64,000 nucleotides of DNA, taken from assembly GCA_013146195.2 (NCBI GenBank), contig CM028381.1, forward strand, positions 93,141,255-93,205,254, written 5' to 3'. Position 1 is the stretch's first letter; each line of letters opens with the position of its first letter. A model generated the notes under the pieces. It did not search any database and was not told the DNA's origin. It saw only the letters and a program-made list of their open reading frames with translations. Source of the DNA: Codonopsis lanceolata. Lineage: Eukaryota > Streptophyta > Magnoliopsida > Asterales > Campanulaceae. Positions 46,159 to 57,368 of the stretch are shown piece by piece. The translations under genes were made by a program, and so were the position numbers.

Positions 46159-47449
46159 GAACCTTTCTAGGTCAAATCAAAAGACAAGTGTTTATACAAC
46201 ACCAATCAAACCATCTAACCTACATTGGTTAGAAAATCTCATCTCCCCCTGAATTTGTACAAGGTATAAAGTCAGAAATCATATGATTCATCACCATCAC
46301 CATAAATATTTGATCTCTCTCCCCCTATTTGACCGGAAAAGGAAGAGGGATAAACAATCTTTTTGGAATTCTCAAAAATCAAAGATTTTGAAAAACACAA
46401 TGAAATGTTCACCAAGACTTGATCTCTCTCCCCCTATTTGACCGGAAAAGGAAGAGAGATAAACAATCTTTTTGGAACTCTCAAAAATCCAAGATTTTGA
46501 AAAACACAATGAAGTGTTCACCAAGACTTGATCACACCCCTAGCAAAAACTTAGCACCTCATATCCAAATTCAAAACCTCTCAGTTCCACACAAAAATTA
46601 GACAACCACTAAATATTTTTTAGCATGGAGATTTTTGGAAATTGATTTGCACAGTTTATATTAGGACAAAATTTCACCAAGCTGATATCCATACCAACAA
46701 TGCATGTCCTAAAATTTTATGCCTAAAAACATGATAACTAAAAGCTAGGCAAAAGAAATAAAAAAAATGCAATCACACACAAGTGATAAAAACCATATCA
46801 AATGATGTAGTTTCTAATGTAATTGCATTGGGAGATGCATTAGCCAAAATTGTGATTTTATTTTCAATCTTGCATTTTTTTTTCTCAATTAGATTTCTCT
46901 CCCAAGATCGTAAAATTTTTCACAACAAAAATCCATAGGTACTTTATTTCCCTAGGAATATAGCTCTACTTTATTTCAAGCTATAAAAACATGCCACTTG
47001 GAACCTTTCACACTATTTACCAAGGGAAGCAATTTTGCATTTTGATCAACCCATGAAATCCGAGGATTCATAGTCCCAAAAGAAAGGTGCCACAACCTTT
47101 TTCATAGGTAGCTCTTTTCCGTTAGGTAGCTTTCACACTTTTTCAATTAAGGGGAGTCAATTTTCTCAAGATCAACCCATGAGAACCTAAGTTCCATAGT
47201 ACCTTGACAAATTGCAGCATCCCAAAAATTTCAAAAGGTAGCTCTTTTCTTTGTGGACTTTAAACATACTCAAGAACTGGGAGAGAGAGAGAGAATCATA
47301 ACAAAAAATCACAACTGATTTTGAATGAAATTTCCAAGCAACCACAAGAGACACATACATGTGAGTCAATTGATCTAGAGTGCCCTCTAAAGATAAAATG
47401 CAATCATGCCTAAATTTTTTTTAAAATTAATTATATATTTTTTTGGCTA
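46159..47449. other. Non-coding 3' internal region of the Copia element
   Basis: It contains a direct duplication of about 90 bp (gatctctctccccctatttg... at about 46312 and 46421, with the following gaagNgttcaccaagacttg). Otherwise I see no coding motif. Confidence 0.5.
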
Positions 47450-48330
47450 AGTGTAAAATCATATGGCACACAAAAACACAAGAGATTTCCTAAGATTGAA
47501 AAATCTCTCAAAAAGAAGACACTTGGCAAATATATCAGCAAGATGATTTTCAGTTCCAACATGTTCAATGCAAACAATTTACATATTTAACCAAGTCTCT
47601 AATAAAGAGGAGTCTTAAATTAATGTGTTTTGTTAGAGAATAATGAACTGGATTTTTGTGCTAAGCAAAATGCATAGGTGTTATCAAAAAACAAGGTTAA
47701 CACATCAAAGTGTAGCACATAATCTTTGATCATTTGGAGCATCCATAAAAGATTTAAGGCTTCTCTCAAAAATATTTTGATAAGCATGCAAATTTTTGAG
47801 AATCAACCTTACCTCTTCTCCTTGTGTATATGCCATCATGAATATTACCTATCACTTGAGAAATTGGATGGTTTTTCTGAATACGGCTAGGAATGTCATG
47901 GCTGCAATCATTCAAATTGGATTGATTTTCTGAATGTTCAGGACCTGATTCTGAATGTTCGGGACACTTTCGAATCGGCCAAGTTTACGTCCCAATGTGT
48001 CTGCCGATGTTGCAACATTGGGTGACACATTGTGAATCACTTTGGCTGAATTTTCAGAATATGCAGGTTATGTCTGATCATGTGCAGATTTACTGGTTTC
48101 AGATGCTGGTTTTGAAGATTTTGGAGGAGATTCATCATGGTATTCATCAAGGGTTTCATAGAACCGCTTAGCACCAGGACATATATCAAAGGGTTCACAA
48201 TATTTGGACTTTCCTTTGTCATTACTACCCTTAGGAACCCACATTTGTTTAAAAATTTTGGGTTGGTGGTTTGGAGAAAATTTTTTCCGATGAGACTTCC
48301 AATGTATTGCCAATGTTGTCTTTGCATTGG
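47450..48330 (-). pseudogene. Copia pol scraps around two internal deletions
   Basis: 48300-48240 encodes the pre-protease phrase KQMWVPKGSNDKGKS. It passes directly into a linker that normally precedes RT, and then (about 47880-47810) into RIQKNHPISQVIGNIHDG. Next comes the RNase H end IEHVGTENHLADIF (about 47565-47520). Integrase and RT are therefore cleanly missing. Confidence 0.7.
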
Positions 48331-48399
48331 CGCGATTGGTCGCTTCTTCTACGCATCTGAATTTTTCCTAAAAGGCTTGTCTTATTTCATCCTCATACA

Positions 48400-50132
48400 T
48401 AACCTTTTTCAGAAAACAAAAGGGTTGTATGTGACCAGGCTTATGGCAGAAGTGACAAACAAAATTTTTCTTTCTTGTTCTCGGTTTTTCAAAGAAGGCA
48501 GTTTCTTGAAAATCGTGTGTGGGATGTTTTGGTTCGGAGACATACCTTCACCTTCTTTCACAAGCATCTTGGGCTGAATCCAATACCGGACTTACGAATT
48601 ATCGAATTCAACATCTCATCCATTTTTTGTTGGCTTGAGTTCCATTTAGCCATGGTTTCATTGGCTAGGATGAGCTTTTCTTTCAGATCTTCAATCTCCA
48701 CATCTTTCTTACTCAAGAGACTCTCCAACCTTGTAAGACACTCCTTTTGTTCTTCATTAGCCCTTTTTAGCAGTTCGTTTGCCTTTCCAAGCACTATAAC
48801 TTGATGAGCTCTCTTTTCCCAATCTTTGTACAGCTCTTTGTAACCTTCTAGCAGGTGGTTTGATTCAGGTTCTCCATCGTCTTCTGTGACAGAGGAGTTA
48901 AAACAGCAAAAATCATCACTGTTTCTGTCCATTGCTTCTTCTGATGTGACTTCCAATGTTGCAACATTGGGAGTCACATTGGCAATCTGCAAAATCGGAT
49001 GGAGAGTGGGTAATGCAGCGGTGAGTGATGAGATCACACGGATCTTCATCATCACTATCACTCAAAGTCGCGAGAAAAATTCAAACCCTTCTTTCTCAAA
49101 GTATTAGCACATTGATTAGCATAATGCCCAAACCCTTGACAAGCCCTACATTGAATAGAATCAATATTTTTACTTCTAGATGTAGACGCTTAGCAAAAGG
49201 ATTGGTAAAAGATTTTCGGGGTTTTGAAAAAACTTTCTTTGGGAGGAAATTTGCTAGGCTCGGTTTGAAAACTGCTTGTTTTGGTGATAGAAGATGGAGA
49301 TTTGTTTTGCCCCTTTACTTTCAAAATATTTTTAAACTTTGTTGTTAAAAAATCCATTGACTCTTCACCAAAATCAGATTCCTCAATCTCCTTATGCAAT
49401 TCAAGAAATTCAGGAGAGATATCAACAACAGAAGGAAAAGCAATACTATCATCAGAAGGAGTAGAAGATGACACACCTTTGCCTTTGTTCTTAATTTGCT
49501 CATTGAGGTTTAGCTCAAAATTTTGAAGAATACCAGCTAGTCTTTCAAAACTAATTTTGTCAATGTCATGAGCTTCCTCAATAGCACAAATTTTCACATT
49601 AAACCTTTCAGGCAAGGTTCGCATCATCTTGCTAACAAGTCGATCATTGGTGATAGGATCACCCAAAGCAAGAGCAGAGTTAGACAAATCAAGTAATCTA
49701 GCATAGTAAGACATAATATCTTCATCTTCATTCATCCTTGTGTTTTCAAATTGAGTGGTAAGCAATCTTAACTTCGAAGCACGAACACTGGAAGGTCCTT
49801 CACACAAGGTTTGAAGGGCCTCCCATACATCTTTAGCAGACTCATAATTGGCTATAACCCTAAAGGTGTTTGCATCAAGAGCTTTGTATATGGCAGACAA
49901 GGCTTTGGAATTAAAAGAGGCAATGTTTCTATCATTATTAGACCAATCTGCTTCTTTGGTCATCTTTACATCACCATCATCATCAGTAGTTTTGGGAGGA
50001 GTCCAACCATTTAGAACAAGCCACGCTCTCATCAATTGATTTGATGAAGATACGCATCTTGACTTTCCAAATAGAATAATTTGCACTAGTCAAAATAGGA
50101 GGACGAACGACATTCTCATACTGAGAATCCAT
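48400..50132 (-). pseudogene. Copia gag with two zinc knuckles and a coiled coil
   Basis: The frame starts at ATG 50132 (MDSQYENVVRPPILTSANYS), shifts by one base near 50030 and continues as the UBN2-type gag core to 49190. A zinc knuckle CRACQGFGHYANQC lies at 49150-49109 in a further frame. 49061-48558 is a long charged coiled coil. A second knuckle CHFCHKPGHIQPFC is at about 48465-48420. Gag with two knuckles and an intervening coiled coil is unusual. Small indels break the frame. Confidence 0.75.
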
Positions 50133-51890
50133 CACGGCTACTACCAGAATCAACTCTTAGTGATGTCAAGAGAAGGCTCTGATACTAATTGAAAGAACGC
50201 GATACCACGGATTCTCAAAACTTTAATGTAGCTTGTGAAAAAGCTACAATTGAAGTTACAATAGACAGAAAAATCAAAACACAGCGGAAGACTTAATAAT
50301 AAAGCACGAAAATTAAACACAAAAGTTTACCAAACAATCTACAAGCTTATACTTGTAGATCTAGCCTCATGGCCAAAAATATTTCACTAAAAAGGATGAA
50401 TTGTTTTACAAAAACTATGTGAAATCACAAAACAAAACACTCTCACAAGACACCAAGTCTTGGAGAGCAAAACACCCACATAAAAACAGGTATAGAAAAC
50501 CTGGGAAGAAACAAATAGCTTCCTAAAATCAGCTAGGAAGTCAAAACAACAAAAAACGCCAAATGTTGCAACATCCGGAAGCACATTCAGATTCTGCAGC
50601 ACGGCTGGAATTCTAAAATCAGGTTCTGAATTTTCTGCACTCTTTTTGACCTGCTCTCTCAGAATTCTGTACCAAGGCGTGTCTCTCCAGCCATGTCCAA
50701 GCTCCTCCTTATATAATGCAAAGATCTCCTACACACATAAAGGAATCCAACTCCAACAATGACAAGGATTAGTATTTAAGGAAAAAATCAACAACTTACC
50801 AAACTTATGGGATTTGATTACCAAATATGAAATTGGTCAAGAATCATGGTTAGACTAGGATTTATACAAAGATTTAGTTACCAAATATGTGCACTTAAAA
50901 TCTACAAAAAGATTATGCTACCAAAAAATACCAAAATTAAAACTAATAAAAGATTTTGTTACCAAAAATGACTCCTAGACTTTAGGACCAAGAAAATCAA
51001 AAATCTTTAGGAAAATTATGTTTCCAAAAATGATAAAACCTTAAGGACCAAGGAAAAACAAAATCTAATTAAATATTTTGTTACCAAAAATAACTAAACT
51101 AAATCTAATAAAATATACTAAATCCTAAATTAACATTAACTAATTTAAAAACCTACTTTGACCAAGAAAGGTGAAAACAAGATAAAATAGGCCTTGCCTA
51201 TTTTACCCATACAGACACCCTGGACTTTACAACTTTCAATAGATAGGTCGGGTGTTCAAGCATCTTCAGAGACAACGTTGTTGTTCAAGCCTTACCCAAA
51301 GGCCCCATTTAGTTGCTCGCTTATCTTAACTTAGAGGTCGAGTGTTCAAGCCCCACCAAAAGCACCCTGGTGCATCACTACTCTTAACCGAGAGGTCGGG
51401 TGTTTAAAGTCTCACCAAATGCACTATTTGTTCTAGCCACACCAAAGACATCATATATCGATAATTGTAGTCTTTCAACGCATTAAAATATAAAAAAGTA
51501 AGGGTTGGAGTAAGGTCTATGTCCCCTCCAACCTTTAAAAAAAAGTAGTAGCAATAGTTATGGCATGTTGGACGAATGAACTTTTAAAGATCAATATGAT
51601 CCTGGTGAGAGCTGATAACATCATTATTACCGGATTCCATTTTCGCTCATTGACATTGTAGAAAAGCGAAGATGAATATGAACAAGTAAATCATAGTCTA
51701 ATTGCTCTAGGAACATGTACAATGACTCTAGAGGGGTGTGATTATGTATATGGGCAAGTAAAAAGGTATCATACTATGTGAAATGTACAATGAATTAAGA
51801 GCAATCATAGTTTAAATGTTTATTTAATAGTTTATTGAATTGTGCTTGAATATTTGTATATATAGTTGTAATAATTAAGTACATATATTA

Positions 51891-52683
51891 TCAGTGTCAC
51901 CTCATTGGGGTGACACTGTTAATGAAAGAGTTTTTGAGTCTGAGATATTTTGGTCATTTCGTGGGAGGGATGACCATAGGAAGTATGTAATTTGAGTCGT
52001 TTTTCTTTGGTTTATCGTCATTTGAATTTGTTGTGCAATTTTTATTATATAACAAATATTTATTCGTTTAAAGATGTATTCTAAAATATATATATATAGA
52101 TTTTTTCATTCATGTAATAAGCAATAATTAAATTCACTTATATTTTTATCCTTACATTTTAATTTTGTGTTTAATTTTCATAACACACCAACTAAAAGAT
52201 GAAAAAAATTATATTAATATTGATTAATACAAATTACATGCATTTTGTTATGTAATAGATAGTAGTAGTAATTGTACATATTTAATCATAGTGATCGTAG
52301 TAGTAATCGCACATATTTGATGACAAATGTTGTATTTAAAATAATATTCTAAAATTTATAAAATATTTTATTTATTTATTATATTCTCTATTAATTAGTT
52401 TACCTTTTCTTAATCGATGTGTTATAATAATTTCAGTTATGTACATCGAACTCACAATATTTACGTTACAATTATTTGCTTATTTTATTTATTATCGTTA
52501 AAGTTTTTAATCATGATATTAGTTTTACAATAATATATATATATATATATGTATATTTTTTTTTTTTTCAACAATTATCTTTAATTTATTCTTTTAATTT
52601 TATTTTTTCACATCATGTTGCTTATGTATAATTTGATTGAAAAATATATATGACGTGCGTTTAACGCACGGGTGTAAAACTAG
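51891..52683 (+). mobile_element. Non-autonomous Helitron candidate
   Basis: The 3' end has a stem GTGCG...CGCAC (52655-52669), eleven bases, then CTAG (52680-52683) followed by T, the Helitron terminus. The proposed 5' end is TC at 51891 preceded by A. It opens with a 10-bp perfect hairpin (CAGTGTCACC ... GGTGACACTG). No Rep/helicase is present. The 3' end is convincing; the 5' end is inferred. Confidence 0.6.
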
Positions 52684-52810
52684 TTTTAATATAAAATATG
52701 AGTGACCTAAGCATTACCCGTAAATGTATATCCAAAATTTCCCATTAGATTCAGATCAAAACTCAAACCATTGATGAGCTTAGGATGGAGTATTAAATGG
52801 GATTCCAGTC

Positions 52811-53518
52811 ATGGGCATCGCAACAAACACAATGGGAATCTCTCCTTCAAAAATCCGAAGAGTCGAAACCTTCACTGAGGACATCACAATCGAAAGTCTA
52901 GGCTTAAGTTACTACTCGTATCAACTCTACGATGTCAACTTCTTTGGCGACACCGTCAAAACCCTCGTAACCAAAACCCCCTGCATCATTGACACATGGA
53001 TTTCCGACACCGAGAGCCTCCATGAACATCGCCTCCACAAACTCGTCGTCGGCCTCGACATCGAGTGGCGTCCCAACAATTCATCCGTCCAAAACCCACC
53101 AGCCACTTTACAACTATGCGTCGGCCGAAACTGCCTCATCATCCAACTCCAATTTCTCCCGAAACCATTCCCTCAATCCCTCATTTCCTTCCTCAATAAC
53201 GACGATTACACCTTCGTTGGGGTCGGGATTAACGACGATGTTGATAAATTGTACGATTTTTTTAAGGTTCAAGTGTCGCGTACGGCTGATCTTCGTGGGT
53301 TGGCGGGGGATGCGCTGGATGAGAGACGGTTGAGGTCCGCTGGGCTAAAAACGTTGGCTAAAGTGGTTTTGGGGAAGGAAATTGATAAGCCGAAGTATGT
53401 TTCGTTGAGTCATTGGGATGCTGCTTGGCTAAGCTTAGAACAGATAGAGTACGCTTGTGTTGATGCCTATGTTTCGTTCCAGATCGGTAGGTGCTTGAAA
53501 GCTGTTTTGTTGGGTTGA
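52811..53518 (+). CDS. Werner-syndrome-like 3'-5' exonuclease (WEX type)
   Basis: A single open frame of 235 residues with no intron. DEDDy exonuclease motifs are intact: ExoI VVGLDIEW (D83, E85), ExoII FVGVGINDDVDKL (D143) and ExoIII YACVD (Y214, D218). Such proteins trim DNA or RNA 3' ends using two metal ions. This one has only the nuclease domain, without a helicase, as is common for the small plant homologues. The first ATG was taken; ATG at 52832 is an alternative that keeps all motifs. The coding part is markedly richer in G+C than its flanks. It lies about 130 bp after the Helitron end, so its promoter may be partly transposon-derived. Confidence 0.92.
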   Translation: MGIATNTMGISPSKIRRVETFTEDITIESLGLSYYSYQLYDVNFFGDTVKTLVTKTPCIIDTWISDTESLHEHRLHKLVVGLDIEWRPNNSSVQNPPATLQLCVGRNCLIIQLQFLPKPFPQSLISFLNNDDYTFVGVGINDDVDKLYDFFKVQVSRTADLRGLAGDALDERRLRSAGLKTLAKVVLGKEIDKPKYVSLSHWDAAWLSLEQIEYACVDAYVSFQIGRCLKAVLLG

Positions 53519-53712
53519 AGCCTTGAAGGTGTTTGATATATTGATTGTTAGAATTTCTGATCAATATGGTGTGTTTTTATAGTTGTAACTATCGCATGCG
53601 TCCTTTGTTGGACAGCTTGTCTAGGAATTAATGCGTAGCAAACTCTACCATGAAATATGATATGAATATGATATGTTTGGATGCCTTAATGTTCTTGTTT
53701 CTGTGTTGTTAT

Positions 53713-53927
53713 TGTATGATCCGAGCCTGAAAGGTCAGCCCACTACAACACTTTGGGTTATCAGGTTTACCACAAGCTAATCTAATAATTCATATATGAT
53801 GTTATCAGGCTCACCACAAGTTGACCTAAAAATTCATATATGATGTTGGTGTCCAGAGGTAGTGCGTGAGAAACTTATAAATCGAACACAATTCCCACAC
53901 CTACCCAATTTAGGATGAGGTATTACA
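53713..53927. mobile_element. TRIM-like solo LTR downstream of the exonuclease gene
   Basis: TGTATGATCCGAGCC to GAGGTATTACA, related to the copy in the phytocyanin intron. Flanks gttat and attat agree at four of five bases. A 33-bp phrase (aattcatatatgatgtt with its neighbours) is duplicated inside. Confidence 0.6.
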
Positions 53928-54030
53928 ATTATCTTGTTATCTGATCTCTTCTTTTCTGGGTTTGATGGTTATTTGATATCTCTTACTCCCTCCATCCCTA
54001 AATTATCGTCCTTCTTTCCTTTTTCATCCG

Positions 54031-54430
54031 TTCCAAAAAAATTGTCCACTTTGAAACTTACCTTTTTAGAACATAACTTTTATCACTTTACCAGGGCCGG
54101 CCCTGAGTTTTAGAGAGGCCCATGACAAAAAAAAAAAAGGACCTTTATAAAAATAAAATCATTTAAAATATTGAGAAAAAAAAAGTAAAAAGTTTATAGC
54201 AAGAATTGAACCCAAAATCTCTCATAATCTTTCCAAAAAAATTGTCCACTTTAAAACTTACCTTTTTAGAACATCACCTTTACCAATTTACAAGGGCCGA
54301 CCCTGAGTTTTAGAGAGGCCCATGACAAAAAAAAAGGGCCCTTTATAAAAATAAAATCATTTAAAATATTGAGAAAAAGAAAAGTAAAAAGTTTATAGCA
54401 AGAATTGAGCCCAAAATCTCTTATAATCTA
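54031..54430. repeat. 200-bp tandem duplication across the MITE/hAT junction
   Basis: ttccaaaaaaattgtccact starts at 54031 and again at 54231. Each is followed by MITE sequence, the hAT left terminus and about 130 bp of hAT interior. The second copy's hAT terminus has decayed (caagggccgaccctg). Confidence 0.85.
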
Positions 54431-54693
54431 CAAGTATGTTAACCATTGGGTCATCTATTCTATACTAAATTAATCTATCTATCTAACGTGAATAAGTGAC
54501 AACATAGGATTCAAACCTTTAACCTCTACCTTAAATTATATGCATCTTAACCACTTGGTGAAACCAATCAATTGTAAATTATTTTGACACTATAATACAT
54601 ATACTAAATATAAGGTAGTACCCAAACATTTGGGCCCTAAAAATTGGGGGCCCATGGCGGTAGCCCCTCTTGCCACCCCCAGGGCCGGCCCTG
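54092..54693. mobile_element. hAT-type MITE with palindromic CAGGGCCGGCCCTG ends
   Basis: Both termini read CAGGGCCGGCCCTG. A perfect 8-bp duplication, cactttac, flanks the element (54084-54091 and 54694-54701). The interior has two tRNA-like A/B-box pairs on the minus strand (about 54400-54470 and 54500-54580). Non-coding. Confidence 0.85.
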
Positions 54694-54855
54694 CACTTTA
54701 CCCTTATTTTTTTATCTTACTTTAATTATGGGCCACATACACATGACCTTTAAAGGAAATTACACATTAAACCAATATAAATAATCAAATCAATTGTTTT
54801 TTCTTAATCTGTGCGTCGAGTCAATTAAGATGATAATTTAGGGACGGAAGGAGTA

Positions 54856-56108
54856 ATATATATGGACAGCGTTAAATGACTTGAATTTGGCCCGCAAAGA
54901 TTGTTTATATAGTTCATACCATTCACTTTTTCTTTTAAACTACTCTAGAGTAGTTGAAATGACTCAATTTTATAGTTTAAACTTTAAACTATTCATTAAT
55001 ATATATTACATATTCTTACATTGGTAATGTCAAAAATACCCTTTCTTATCTGGTCAGAATACAGTTCTCTTATTTTCTTTTACTTATGGACTTGTAAGTA
55101 TACTCCACCTCTATTCCCAAAATTATTTTACTCATAATCAAATTTGTTGTTTCTTAAATAAAAACTATATATATATATATATATATATAAAGTTCCAAAG
55201 AAATCCCTAAACAAAGCAAAGGGAAGAAAGGCATGCTTAAGAGTTGAAGTATCGATTCCTACAATCTTTATGGCTTTGTGCACAGCTGGTAAAAGAAGCC
55301 TTATCTGATACTGACAAAGCAATAGAAAGAAGACGGAGAAATGAAAATGGATCAGTCGGGAATAGGATTCGCCACAACTTGTAAGAGTGAGTACAACGGT
55401 AAATGTAAAAGAACTCAACCGCAAATCTTCATATCCAACGGCAAATTTTAAAAAATCTAATCCAAATCATTCTTTGATTTTTTCTCCAAAAGAATCAAGA
55501 GAAGAACCCGAAAATTAAGCAAATCTTCACAAAAGTACACGTTTTAAGGGAAGTTTATCTCCGGTTTAAGGGTGGTTGTGGTATTTTAAAAAAATTATTT
55601 GCTTTTAAAAAAACAATACACATTTTTATTTATAAATAGAGACTTGATTTGTTTCATTTGGACACCAAACGAATTTTTTACAAAATTTGAAGTTTATTTA
55701 AAATTATTAGAGATAAAGATGATGTGGTATGTAAATATGTTAGATTTTGTACCACCGTTGAGAAAATTTGTTGATTTTTAATGGGTTATGTTTAATTTTT
55801 GGTTTGTCATTGTACTTGCTCTAATACGAGCTCTTGGTCCCAAACCTACGCCTTTAAAAAGCTCCTTTCCAACGCATGCCTTTTCTAAAGGACTCAAATG
55901 AAAGTATCTTCATATATAATTCAAAGTTTATATAAAATACTCTCACCATTTTCGGACAAAAAATCTCTGTTTGAAAGTCAAACATTTTAAGAAAATGATA
56001 TTTTTAGTAGCTCATTAATAATATAATGACACTTTTATGTTTTTTCTTTAATAAGAAAATCAGCATGTTTTCCAGTAGTCAAACATGTTTTCTTTGGTAG
56101 TCCATGAG

Positions 56109-56143
<35 letters not shown>

Positions 56144-56511
56144 TACTCTGTATACTCATTTCAAAGCTAACATAATTATGGATTGTCATGAGTACTCAAA
56201 ATTTAGTCTTGGCTCCCTTTGTCCTTAAATATGCAATAAAGAAAGATCACATAACCAGTTAGCAAAATGGCTAATATGAATAGCACTACTACTATACTAG
56301 AAACAACAGCAACAAATTTGGTCGATGGTTTGCCAGATTTTCTGGTTTGGAAATGACAAATTCAATGCTAACTCAATTTCAATTACTACCATAAACGTTG
56401 TCAAATTCAACGTTGTCCACAACCCATCATCGAATGAACCCAAGATACAATTTCCAAGTGATATTGTCAATTCACCAGAACCTTGTTGGAAACTCACCAG
56501 AAACCTTGTTG
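54856..56511. other. Intergenic DNA, no gene supported
   Basis: AT-rich, with short AT/GT microsatellites at 55165-55190 and 56109-56142. Open frames at 55128-55424 and 56297-56564 have no recognisable domain. Confidence 0.5.
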
Positions 56512-57343
56512 TCAAAAACTTCAAGAACACCAATAAATTACAATTGTTTAAACCAAAACATTAATCAAAGCTATCTCATGTTTTGCTTGAAAAGTTAAAT
56601 CTATCAAGTGTGACTTAAGTAAACAGAGATAAACGTTCGAATGAAGACACATCAGATTTGGGTTGGAAACAGACCATTAGATCTTGCAAATCATCAAGGA
56701 TATGCTTGTAAATCAAATCTACATTCATAGGAGTGTTATCAAACCGAGCCAAGCACCGTGCTTTCCATTTCTCCCAACAACTATACTGAATAATACCAAT
56801 CAAGCACACCACCTGATTTTGCACTGAAGAACCATTCAACCAGATAGAGAATAGGTGCTGCAAAGTGGTGTACCGAAAGACCTTGTTGAAAGCGGCCGCC
56901 AACCACTAACCACTAACCTTATATCAAATCCAAAGTTGCCATAGTTTTTTAGCCCAAGGCAGCCGCAAGTACTGAACACATATATTCCAGTACGCTGCAG
57001 CAATGTCTTAATTGAAGCAATAACATTGAATAATGAATAAAATTGTAGCAAAACTGTAATTTTAGTTGCTTGCAAAATCTTGATTACTTGTGAAAATTGA
57101 ACAAAATTAACATGTGCCTTAATCTCAGTTGCTTGTGAAAACTTAATTGCAAAAACTGAATCTAAATACAGTAAAATTATCTTTAAAAGGCCACAAATCA
57201 ATAACGTAGAACAAAAATTAGCTCTTGCATGAACTCGTTTGAAGTCAAAAACTTTAAGAACACCAATAAATTACATTGTTCAAACCAAAACATTAATCAA
57301 AGCCATCTCATGTTTTGGCAGAAAAGTTAAATCTTTCAAGTCT
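56512..57343 (-). repeat. Directly repeated 3'-UTR segment flanking a LINE scrap
   Basis: About 97 bases at 56512-56608 recur at 57245-57343 with roughly 90 percent identity (gtcaaaaacttNaagaacac, aaaccaaaacattaatcaaa). The right copy directly follows the stop codon of the truncated gene at 57369, so it is 3'-UTR. The left copy lies beyond the LINE-like insertion. Confidence 0.7.
56615..57201 (-). pseudogene. LINE-type retrotransposon fragment (zf-RVT region)
   Basis: Two overlapping frames give AKKLWQLWI near 56950-56925, then HLFSIWLNGSSVQNQVVCLI and CWEKWKARCLARFDNTPMNV. This matches the region between the RT and RNase H of plant LINEs. Only about 600 bp remain and the frame is broken. 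Identification rests on motif resemblance alone. Confidence 0.45.
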
Positions 57344-57368
57344 GTTCAGTCAAAAGCTGCTTGAATTC

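Larger units (their letters stand above)
45124..51213 (-). mobile_element. Copia retrotransposon with both LTRs but almost no pol
   Basis: LTRs are 45124-46143 (3') and 50190-51213 (5'). Both start TG and end CA and are flanked by gacac (45119-45123, 51214-51218). Next to the 5' LTR is a tRNA-Met type primer site (complement of 50173-50189). Next to the 3' LTR is a polypurine tract (complement of atctccccctttg). Near-identical LTRs imply recent insertion. Gag is present. Protease, integrase, RT and most RNase H are deleted, so it depends on another element. Confidence 0.9.
45042..51545 (+). mobile_element. tRNA-derived SINE split by a Copia element
   Basis: The head at 45042-45123 has an A box (TAGCTCAACTGG) and a B box (GTGTTCAAGTC). 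The body resumes at 51219 and ends with a poly-A run at 51537-51544. A perfect 8-bp duplication, tagtagca (45034-45041 and 51546-51553), brackets the whole. The body repeats the B-box-like phrase gaggtcgNgtgttcaag about four times, making it longer (about 410 bp) than most plant SINEs. Confidence 0.75.
53986..54853. mobile_element. Stowaway-type MITE split by a hAT element
   Basis: Left part from CTCCCTCCATCCCTAAATTATCG after TA (53984-53985). Right part ends ATAATTTAGGGACGGAAGGAG before TA (54854-54855). The split occurs inside the family word cactttaccc. Confidence 0.85.

Noticed and set aside
48137..49107. Plus-strand frames opposite Copia gag
   Set aside because: Complement of gag coding sequence; motifs are on the minus strand.
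52927..53142. Minus-strand and second plus-strand frames in the exonuclease gene
   Set aside because: Overlap the WEX frame, which alone contains the three exonuclease motifs in order.
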